Source: Synechococcus sp. MED650
Lineage (GTDB): Bacteria > Cyanobacteriota > Cyanobacteriia > PCC-6307 > Cyanobiaceae
Direction: 5' to 3'
Assembly (NCBI GenBank): GCA_002691345.1
Contig: NZHI01000026.1
Coordinates: 47,682-53,063 of the forward strand
DNA: 5,382 nt
Position numbers and translations under genes: made by a program. Positions 1-5,322 of this stretch are shown piece after piece. Position 1 is the stretch's first letter. Each line of letters starts with the position of its first letter. The notes under the pieces were generated by a model that saw only the letters and a program-made list of their open reading frames with translations, had not been told where the DNA came from and searched no databases.

Positions 1-600
1 ATCATGGGCGTTGAAAGCATATACCCTTGCCAACAGATTGACGACTTGGTGATCAACAGAAGCCTGAGCCAAAAAGAACTCCAATACCTCACGATGATCA
101 ACAGTCTTTACTACGACCAATTTCCGTGGATCAGCGCAAGACTGTCAGACGCCCTCGCACAACAGCTACCGAATGTGGAGTCTCAAAAGTGCAGAATCTC
201 GAGCGCAAGCCGCCGAAAGCTGTATGAAAAAAATAACGACTACCTACAAGCGATCAATCAGCATCTAGAGGAAGCAAATGAACAACTACCGGATTTGCAT
301 ACCACCAACTTCTCTAAAGAAAGCCCGAATGATCCAAAGAGGAATCAAAAAATACGCACAGAAGAAGACCTTTCAACTGAACTGATCAGCAGAACACTCT
401 TGGAAGCACTACGCAGTGAACCTGCCAAGAAAAAACTATCCAACGAAACAGTCGATGAACTGATCAAGATCAGTCAATCAGACACCATCACCCCGAATAC
501 ACAAGTTGAATTGCTGGAAGTAGCCAAACTCAACCGTCCCCAGGGACAACGACTCAGCCAGCTGCTCGAGCGTGCGCGCATCAGGAATCAGCAACTTTGA
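1..600 (+). CDS. C-terminal part of an uncharacterised protein, possibly sulfotransferase-like (5' partial)
   Basis: The frame is open from the first base, so the ATG at position 4 is probably internal and the true start lies outside the window; no ribosome binding site can be seen. The visible 198 residues are hydrophilic and helix-rich, with no signal peptide or membrane segment. Residues 18-36 (NRSLSQKELQYLTMIN) followed by a helical stretch around residues 65-90 (SSASRRKLYEKNNDYLQAIN) recall the C-terminal regions of bacterial 'HKTGTT' sulfotransferase-like proteins, where an N-S-L-S segment and a late acidic/Asn-rich helix follow the PAPS-binding core. That likeness is from memory of the family and is weak, because the diagnostic P-loop would be upstream. 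The last 100 residues are Lys/Glu/Gln-rich and unrecognised. The gene ends inside the 3' end of the convergent sulfotransferase gene. A hypothetical protein with no enzymatic role is equally possible; that it is a real coding region is fairly secure. Confidence 0.7.
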   Translation: MMGVESIYPCQQIDDLVINRSLSQKELQYLTMINSLYYDQFPWISARLSDALAQQLPNVESQKCRISSASRRKLYEKNNDYLQAINQHLEEANEQLPDLHTTNFSKESPNDPKRNQKIRTEEDLSTELISRTLLEALRSEPAKKKLSNETVDELIKISQSDTITPNTQVELLEVAKLNRPQGQRLSQLLERARIRNQQL

Positions 601-1600
601 ACGACGTCGACTGACAAAGATCGGTGATCCATTCGAGAGCCTGATCAGCATTGATCTCCTCAGAGACATCGACATCACCATCAACAAAGCCTGGACCAAG
701 CAGTTCAGCGAGTTGTCGGTTGGAATCACTCAACTGATTCTCAATCAGTGACAACTCAAACTGGGTCAATCTGAACTTACCTGACTCAGCAAAATCGGAT
801 TTCAATTTGAAGTGATTCGGGTTCAGCGTCTTGTTGCGGTCGAAGGCAGGCCAACGACGATTGATCTGATTCTGCAAACGCACCCAAGCATTGCTCTTTG
901 ATTCCTGTGTTTGCTGATAAGTGATGTCAGCCAACTGTTTAACGCCACAGAACTCATCCAAAAGAAAGCCAACCGGCCCAGCTTGATGACGGCAAGCATG
1001 CCTGAAGGGAACAAGCTTGAGCTGTTGATCAAAGACCGCCAAAAGATTCGTAAGCTCACGGAGGCCATCGGGAATTGTTATTTTCTTCATGGGTCGGGGA
1101 GAGGCCAATGGACCAAAACCAATCAGCTCGAGGTGTTGTCCCCCACGGATCAACTGCTGCGCAATTGAATGGGCGTAATCCAGTGGTGAGCGAACCAGTG
1201 CTAACGGTTGAATCTCAAACTGACGAGACTCAATGCGATCGATCAACTTCTTCAAGGCAACCGGCCGGAGAAGCGATAATCCTTCTCCGCTCAGGATAAG
1301 AGACAAATCAGTATCTAATGCAGCATCCAACTGTCGTTCATAATCACAAACAGCCTGATCGAGGTTAGAAACTTTCCAACGTTTATTAATATGATATGCA
1401 GAAGGATCTTGATCATACAAGCAACGAAGTGGAACCGAATGATTATTAATCTTAAGACGCTTTGGCTTGGAATATTGACATTGAAAAATTGGATAATGAA
1501 GCTGGTTGGCCTTGAGGAGTTTGGGATTAGCTGCACAGGTTTGCTGAAAGGATGAAGATGCTGTTTTATGCAGACCGAGATGGAGGAAGCAGACCTTCAC
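581..1600 (-). CDS. Sulfotransferase-like protein A (P-loop, PAPS-binding type), GTG start
   Basis: Predicted cytoplasmic enzyme moving a sulfuryl group from PAPS to an unknown acceptor, probably a surface glycan. It has 339 residues from GTG at 1600. That start is chosen because it gives VKVCFLHLGLHKT, aligning residue for residue with the ATG starts of the two plus-strand paralogs (MKHCYLHLGFHKT, MKKCILHLGFHKT). A longer reading from TTG at 1666 adds 22 residues with no counterpart. No clear Shine-Dalgarno precedes either. Motifs: P-loop H7-S16, where the usual KTGTT reads KTASS; NHS at 53-55; SGEG at 104-107; LVRSP....S at 135-145 (R137 and S145 as likely 3'-phosphate contacts); GGQHLELI at 153-160; VPF at 197-199; LTQFEL at 278-283; GPGFVD at 302-307. 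The gene diverges from the B-C-D cluster and converges on the gene to its left, overlapping it by 20 bases. The Gly-to-Ala change in the P-loop leaves activity uncertain. Confidence 0.88.
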   Translation of the reverse strand: MKVCFLHLGLHKTASSSFQQTCAANPKLLKANQLHYPIFQCQYSKPKRLKINNHSVPLRCLYDQDPSAYHINKRWKVSNLDQAVCDYERQLDAALDTDLSLILSGEGLSLLRPVALKKLIDRIESRQFEIQPLALVRSPLDYAHSIAQQLIRGGQHLELIGFGPLASPRPMKKITIPDGLRELTNLLAVFDQQLKLVPFRHACRHQAGPVGFLLDEFCGVKQLADITYQQTQESKSNAWVRLQNQINRRWPAFDRNKTLNPNHFKLKSDFAESGKFRLTQFELSLIENQLSDSNRQLAELLGPGFVDGDVDVSEEINADQALEWITDLCQSTSFKVADS

Positions 1601-1699
1601 GCTGACAACATTCAATTCCACAACTTTAAGCGATGATCGAGAATCGATGAAGAGATCGACCCACAACCGCTAAAGTCACGCAAGTGACAATGTGGCGCC
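1601..1699. promoter_or_regulatory. Divergent intergenic region with a short dyad (GTCAC-GCAA-GTGAC)
   Basis: This 99-base region separates sulfotransferase gene A (leftward) from gene B (rightward), so it must hold the promoters of both unless either is transcribed from inside the other. A perfect inverted repeat, GTCAC at 1675-1679 and GTGAC at 1684-1688 with a 4-base spacer, lies 12 bases before the gene B start codon. It could be an operator or a small leader hairpin. A TAAAGT at 1671-1676 is a poor -10 candidate for gene B with no matching -35. I could not identify a convincing sigma-70 promoter on either strand. Function is inferred from position alone. Confidence 0.3.
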
Positions 1700-2566
1700 A
1701 TGTCAATGAACTTTTATTTCTTACCCTCGCGGCGTTGCCTGGTGCTTTGGTCTCAGAAATGCGCATGCACGGCACTGTCGCGTTGGATCAAACACTGCTT
1801 CGATGAAGCAGAAGATTGCCCAAAAGGAACTTCAGCACGAACATATATTGCCGACAAAGGATTTAATTTCAGTGATTTACAAAATTTGAAGGCATTCCTA
1901 AGCGGGGATAAACCAACTGCGAAAACAATGATCGTGTCTTATCGCGATCCTGCCAGCAGAATTACGAGCAGCTTTGTGAATAAATTTCATGTTTACGAGA
2001 ATCGTACAATATTTGATGGAGGGAAAAAGATGCAGGGTTTTTCGCGTCAATTCGCCAAGGATTTAAAGCAAGAGCTGCAGTCAGCAAAGCATTTGAAACA
2101 GAAAATGGGCGACTTCTCCCTTCGAGATATGATTATTTACCTCCATCAGAAACGGAGCGAACTCCACACAATCAATGATCATTTTACACCTCAGATTGAT
2201 CAGCAAGATCATTTAGACATCATCAAGGCAGCCTGCCAAGATAAGGCAACATCTATCTTTCCGCTTCGCGTTGAAAAGCTCAGCCAAGATCTCAAAAAAA
2301 TCAATAGGCATATTCATCAAAAGTTCGTGCCCCGACACCTCAACAATACCGAATTGCCCGGGCCTGAATGGAGCTTAAGTGAATCGGCCGATTTAGTCGC
2401 ATCCCCAATCTCAAGTTTATTTGAAAACAAGATCATTCCCAAAGCAGGTGCGCTGCGCAACTACCTGGAGCAAGATGCAGATTTCAAGAAACAGTACATG
2501 GATCTTTTTCAGCATGATTATTCACTGCTCAACCTCATGGAAAGCCTCAGGCCAGAATCAACGTAG
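1700..2566 (+). CDS. Carbohydrate sulfotransferase B, Sulfotransfer_2-like
   Basis: Predicted PAPS-dependent sulfotransferase acting on a sugar hydroxyl. Its motif set matches the Sulfotransfer_2 family, known from Golgi chondroitin and HNK-1 sulfotransferases and from bacterial relatives. In order: LWSQKCACTAL at 16-26, the 5'-phosphosulfate loop in the K-x-A-C-T form; VSYRDPASRITSSFVNKF at 79-96, the 3'-phosphate loop with R82 and S90/S91; NDHFTPQ at 159-165, matching the family's H-W/F-x-P-Q motif; FPLRVEKL at 187-194; and a C-terminal YMDLFQHDYSLL at 267-277, like the family's closing Tyr/Asp-rich helix. At 288 residues it is about the size of the catalytic domain alone, with no transmembrane anchor or signal peptide, so it should act in the cytoplasm. 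ATG at 1700 is taken as the start; ATG at 1706 is an alternative, and neither has a clear ribosome binding site. It is first in the B-C-D set, 38 bases before C. It belongs to a different branch from A, C and D. Confidence 0.85.
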   Translation: MSMNFYFLPSRRCLVLWSQKCACTALSRWIKHCFDEAEDCPKGTSARTYIADKGFNFSDLQNLKAFLSGDKPTAKTMIVSYRDPASRITSSFVNKFHVYENRTIFDGGKKMQGFSRQFAKDLKQELQSAKHLKQKMGDFSLRDMIIYLHQKRSELHTINDHFTPQIDQQDHLDIIKAACQDKATSIFPLRVEKLSQDLKKINRHIHQKFVPRHLNNTELPGPEWSLSESADLVASPISSLFENKIIPKAGALRNYLEQDADFKKQYMDLFQHDYSLLNLMESLRPEST

Positions 2567-2604
2567 CCATCATTGACGATCAAAACCACACGGGATCAAC
2601 AACA

Positions 2605-3582
2605 ATGAAACACTGCTATCTACACCTTGGCTTCCACAAAACAGGCACAACGTCATTCCAGCTAACGGCACGAAAAAACTCCAATCTTCTGGAAGAGCAA
2701 GGGATTATATTGCCGCAATTCCACGGAAAGAACAACAAGATATCCGCCAACCACAGCGGCCAGATTCGTAAACTATTTCATGCGAAAACGAGGAACTTAT
2801 CAAGCCAGGAGAGCATCAGCCAATATCAAAAAGAATTCTCAAAGCTTCTGAAAGAAGATCGGCATATCCTGATCAGTGGGGAGGGCATCTCTACGTTGCC
2901 CAAAAAATCAATTGAATCACTTGTTGATGAAATTGCAAAGCATGGGTTTATGGTTAAACCATTTGCGCTTGTTCGCTCTCCCTACGCATATCTCAACTCA
3001 GCACTACAACAAACCATTAAGAATGGGCAGCATCACGAGTTGATTCAATTTAGCAGGCAGTGTTTAGCTGCGGATGAAATCACAAGCAAAGTGCCAAACA
3101 CCTTAAAATCAATTCAAACATTAAGACAGATATTTGGCGCAACCATTGAATTTTATCCTTTCCAACAAGCCTTGAATGATCCAAACGGGCCTGTTGCTTT
3201 CATTCTGCAAGACATCCTCAAACTCGAGAACACCAGTTCATTTGCGATCAACAGTGCGAATGAATCTCAGAGCAACATCAGCACTCGTGTTACAAATCTG
3301 CTGAACGCAAACGTGGATCAACCAAAAGACGATGCCATTCCCAAGGCGACCACGAAGGCACTGGAGAAAAAATATGGGAAAGAAAAATTTCTACTAACCG
3401 AAGTTGAGTTTCAATTAATTGAAAGCAAATTCATTGAAATCAAAAATGGAATGCTAAAGTGCTTGGGCCCACAGTTTGTGGATGAATCCGTGCAGTTTTC
3501 AAAGCAATTTACGGCAGTTGAGATCGATAAGATTCTAGGAATGGTCTCCAAAGCTCACCACTCTCTCTCAACGATCAAGTGA
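2605..3582 (+). CDS. Sulfotransferase-like protein C (P-loop, PAPS-binding type)
   Basis: Predicted PAPS-dependent sulfotransferase of unknown acceptor, 325 residues, cytoplasmic by its lack of signal or membrane segments. Of the three paralogs it has the most canonical P-loop: HLGFHKTGTTSFQ at 7-19, with K12, T13, G14, T15 and T16. Then come NHSG at 49-52, ILISGEG at 88-94, LVRSPYAYLNS at 122-132 (R124 and S132 as the probable 3'-phosphate pair), NGQHHELI at 140-147, FYPF at 183-186, NGPVAF at 194-199, LTEVEF at 264-269 and GPQFVDE at 288-294. The GQHxELI, GPV and GPxFVD blocks are shared with the minus-strand paralog A more closely than with the adjacent D. The ATG follows a weakly purine-rich stretch with no strong Shine-Dalgarno. 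It lies 38 bases after B and 4 bases before D, so the three are probably one transcript. Identity as a sulfotransferase-fold protein is secure; the acceptor cannot be read from sequence. Confidence 0.9.
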   Translation: MKHCYLHLGFHKTGTTSFQLTARKNSNLLEEQGIILPQFHGKNNKISANHSGQIRKLFHAKTRNLSSQESISQYQKEFSKLLKEDRHILISGEGISTLPKKSIESLVDEIAKHGFMVKPFALVRSPYAYLNSALQQTIKNGQHHELIQFSRQCLAADEITSKVPNTLKSIQTLRQIFGATIEFYPFQQALNDPNGPVAFILQDILKLENTSSFAINSANESQSNISTRVTNLLNANVDQPKDDAIPKATTKALEKKYGKEKFLLTEVEFQLIESKFIEIKNGMLKCLGPQFVDESVQFSKQFTAVEIDKILGMVSKAHHSLSTIK

Positions 3583-3586
3583 TCTG

Positions 3587-4627
3587 ATGAAGAAATGCAT
3601 TCTGCACCTGGGTTTTCATAAAACCGGATCAACAACATTTCAACAAACATGTGGCGCTTCAAGAGAAATCCTCAACCAGAATGGATTTTTCTACCCAAAA
3701 TTCTCGTATCCAGCCGAAAAAGGTAATCTCTGGAATCATTCTGGCCCTCTTAAAATGATCTACAAGAGAGGCCACGCAGAAATTCCGTCGAAATCAATTC
3801 AAAAAAGAGAGCGGGGGAAAATTCTCCATACGAATCAAACACGTCTTCTCAAAGCGCTGAAATCGGATCAAGATCTATTGCTGAGTGGAGAGGGTTTATC
3901 CTGTTTTTCAAAACTAGAGCTCGAACGGTTCGTCGCTGATCTCAAATCGTATGGCTTTGCAGTGGAGGCATTTGCTCTTGTGCGTCCACCTTATTCATTC
4001 TGCTGTTCGGCCATCCAGGAAACATTCAAATCCGGTAGTTTCAATCCCTTGATCGGATTGGCACAACATCGAGCGCCATCCATCGTAAGAAATACAAGCC
4101 TCAAAAACAGAAACAGACAGATCAAAACACTACAACAGGTTTTGGGCCAACAGATCAGCTTTTATCCCTTCAGCAAAGCCATTGCCCATCCTCAAGGAGT
4201 TGTGGGCTTTTGTCTTGATTGCATTGGCATCAAGATCAAGCCCGAAACAATGATCGATCCAGCCAGGATCCACAACACCTCACTGAGCAATATCCAAGCT
4301 CGAGTGATCAATCAGATTAATCAGATCGTTGCAGACGATCCAAACGGAAAGCATTGCGGCAAACTACAACACCGCTTGATTCAACAAGCCACAGCCCAGC
4401 TGGATTCAAATCCTTTCCGACTGACCAAAGAAGAATTTGGATTGGTGGAAGCCGAATACAATCAAGTCAAAACCGAATTAGCAACGTTACTCGATGACAC
4501 TTTTATCGAAGAAACACTAGCTTTTTCTTCCTCAGAGATTGATCAAACCGCTGTGATTCAAGGGCTTGCCCAAACAGCTGCTGTTCTTGCCATCCAATCA
4601 CGACGAGATGAATCATCCCAAACATAA
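3587..4627 (+). CDS. Sulfotransferase-like protein D (P-loop, PAPS-binding type)
   Basis: Predicted PAPS-dependent sulfotransferase, 346 residues, paralog of C and A. Motifs: HLGFHKTGSTTFQQ at 7-20; NHSG at 50-53; LLLSGEG at 97-103; LVRPPYSFCCS at 131-141 (R133 and S141 retained, but RPP in place of RSP); FYPF at 192-195; QGVVGF at 203-208; FRLTKEEF at 277-284. Where A and C have GQHxELI, D has SGSFNPLI (149-156), and where they end the core with GPxFVD, D has DDTFIE; this suggests a changed acceptor site. It shares QQTC (19-22) with A but not C. The ATG lies 4 bases after the stop of C, so translation is probably coupled; AAGTGA at 3578-3583, overlapping the C stop codon, is a weak Shine-Dalgarno candidate. 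The gene ends 33 bases from the convergent ribbon-helix-helix-like gene, with no hairpin-plus-T-run terminator visible after it. Confidence 0.9.
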   Translation: MKKCILHLGFHKTGSTTFQQTCGASREILNQNGFFYPKFSYPAEKGNLWNHSGPLKMIYKRGHAEIPSKSIQKRERGKILHTNQTRLLKALKSDQDLLLSGEGLSCFSKLELERFVADLKSYGFAVEAFALVRPPYSFCCSAIQETFKSGSFNPLIGLAQHRAPSIVRNTSLKNRNRQIKTLQQVLGQQISFYPFSKAIAHPQGVVGFCLDCIGIKIKPETMIDPARIHNTSLSNIQARVINQINQIVADDPNGKHCGKLQHRLIQQATAQLDSNPFRLTKEEFGLVEAEYNQVKTELATLLDDTFIEETLAFSSSEIDQTAVIQGLAQTAAVLAIQSRRDESSQT

Positions 4628-4660
4628 TCACCACTCAACCCAGACCCATAGCCAAAATTT

Positions 4661-5020
4661 TTATTGATTTGGATTCTTTGGCTCCTGCAAGCCCAACTGA
4701 ACAAATGCCAAGGCGCGTTGCACACGCTCAATTTCATAGTCAGCCTTCACCTTCTGCTGTTCCAAAATCTCGACCCGTTTCAGCAGGTCTTCTAACAGTT
4801 TGTTTTGGAGTGACTCCACCTGCACCTGTCTTTTTTTGGTGTCCGGTGCGGTTGGGATAGGAGCAGAGTGGTCCAGCAGCTGCCCCTGAGTCTCCAAATA
4901 CAGCTCTGCTAATCGTTCAAGCACTTTGGTGTAAGGACGACCTTGCTTCTTACAAAGATCACGAAAACGATTCAGAGTTTCGGGGCTGAAATTTGCAGCA
5001 AATGCACCCGGACGTGGCAC
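4661..5020 (-). CDS. Small ribbon-helix-helix-like protein with C-terminal coiled coil
   Basis: No named family is recognised. From GTG at 5020 it has 119 residues. This start is preferred because AGAGGTG sits 9 bases upstream; the frame stays open to a TTG at 5053 (130 residues), directly after a stop codon, where an AAGGTGA lies too close to serve well. Residues 6-42 (AFAANFSPETLNRFRDLCKK, then a GRPYTKVLERLAELYL segment) fit a ribbon-helix-helix pattern: a short strand, a helix starting at S-P-E-T, a G-R-x-x-T turn and a second helix. This is the fold of CopG/Arc-type DNA-binding proteins and many antitoxins. A Pro-rich linker follows at about 50-60, then a charged helix at about 66-103 with Leu/Val heptads typical of a coiled coil. 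It may be a small dimeric regulator. No toxin partner lies beside it; its left neighbour is convergent sulfotransferase D and its upstream neighbour is groEL. The DNA-binding role is inferred from pattern only. Confidence 0.75.
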   Translation of the reverse strand: MPRPGAFAANFSPETLNRFRDLCKKQGRPYTKVLERLAELYLETQGQLLDHSAPIPTAPDTKKRQVQVESLQNKLLEDLLKRVEILEQQKVKADYEIERVQRALAFVQLGLQEPKNPNQ

Positions 5021-5073
5021 TGATGAGAACACCTCTTGCCAGGACTCTACCAATCACCTTTTCCAGTGCTGAA

Positions 5074-5083
5074 TGCAATTGCA
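5074..5083. promoter_or_regulatory. Perfect palindrome TGCAATTGCA upstream of the small regulator gene
   Basis: A 10-base perfect palindrome lies 53 bases upstream of the preferred GTG start of the ribbon-helix-helix-like gene, or 20 bases upstream of its alternative TTG. Position and symmetry would suit an operator for a dimeric DNA-binding protein, including autoregulation. A 10-base palindrome can easily occur by chance, and no -35/-10 pair was recognised around it. Confidence 0.2.
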
Positions 5084-5148
5084 CGAACAATTCAAAGCAT
5101 CAAGAACTTGGTGACCCACCATGTTCAATCCGGAGCCAGCGATACACA

Positions 5149-5164
5149 CCTAGATTCATCTAGG
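5149..5164. repeat. Inverted repeat CCTAGAT-TC-ATCTAGG
   Basis: Two perfect 7-base arms separated by 2 bases lie in the non-coding stretch between the small regulator gene and the groEL terminator. As RNA it could fold as a 6-bp stem with a TTCA loop; as DNA it is a 16-base dyad suited to a dimeric regulator. It has no T-run on either side, so it is not a rho-independent terminator. It lies about 129 bases upstream of the preferred start of the small regulator gene. The rest of 5084-5237 shows no gene or clear promoter. Confidence 0.4.
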
Positions 5165-5237
5165 CACTCCATGCAATCGTGCGTGTTCACGGGGATGAAG
5201 GATTGGTTCCTCATGCTCCCCAGCAGCTTCAGGCATC

Positions 5238-5261
5238 AAAAAAGGGGCACAACTGTGCCCC
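5238..5261 (-). terminator. Rho-independent terminator of groEL
   Basis: On the minus strand, GGGGCAC and GTGCCCC form a perfect 7-bp GC-rich stem with an AGTT loop, followed at once by six T residues. This is a classic intrinsic terminator, 61 bases after the groEL stop codon. There is no T-run on the plus-strand side, so it works in the groEL direction only and should shield the leftward small regulator gene from groEL read-through. Confidence 0.88.
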
Positions 5262-5292
5262 AAGTCGGTTGCCACAACACCGATGATCCAAT

Positions 5293-5314
5293 CGGGAGGG
5301 CGCTAACCCTCCCG
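5293..5314 (-). other. GC-rich hairpin in the groEL 3' untranslated region
   Basis: CGGGAGGG and CCCTCCCG form a perfect 8-bp stem with a 6-base loop, 8 bases after the groEL stop codon. On the minus strand it is followed by ATTGGATC rather than a T-run, so it is a poor intrinsic terminator by itself. It more likely protects the groEL mRNA 3' end or supplements the terminator further downstream. Confidence 0.5.
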
Positions 5315-5322
5315 AGCTTTCA

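Noticed and set aside
478..729. Open frame of 83 codons on the minus strand
   Set aside because: It straddles the convergent ends of two better-supported genes in another frame and has no family motif.
823..1536. Four short open frames on both strands (823-1068 -, 911-1168 +, 1075-1299 +, 1315-1536 -)
   Set aside because: All lie wholly inside sulfotransferase gene A, whose frame is supported by motifs along its full length; their translations show no domain pattern.
1601..1666. Longer N-terminus for sulfotransferase A from TTG at 1666
   Set aside because: The extra 22 residues have no counterpart in paralogs C and D, which begin just before the same HLGxHKT loop; GTG at 1600 gives an exact alignment.
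3573..3584. GATCA-AG-TGATC inverted repeat at the C/D junction as a regulatory hairpin
   Set aside because: With a 2-base spacer and short arms it cannot form a stable hairpin, and it is probably a by-product of the general GATC abundance.
4651..4682. GCCAAA...TTTGGC inverted repeat as a terminator between D and the small regulator gene
   Set aside because: The arms are only 6 bp and AT-rich, the loop is about 20 bases, and no T-run follows the stem in either direction.
4669..4860. Open frame of 63 codons on the plus strand
   Set aside because: It is antisense to the small ribbon-helix-helix-like gene and its Pro/Ser-rich translation looks like the complement of that gene's coiled-coil codons.
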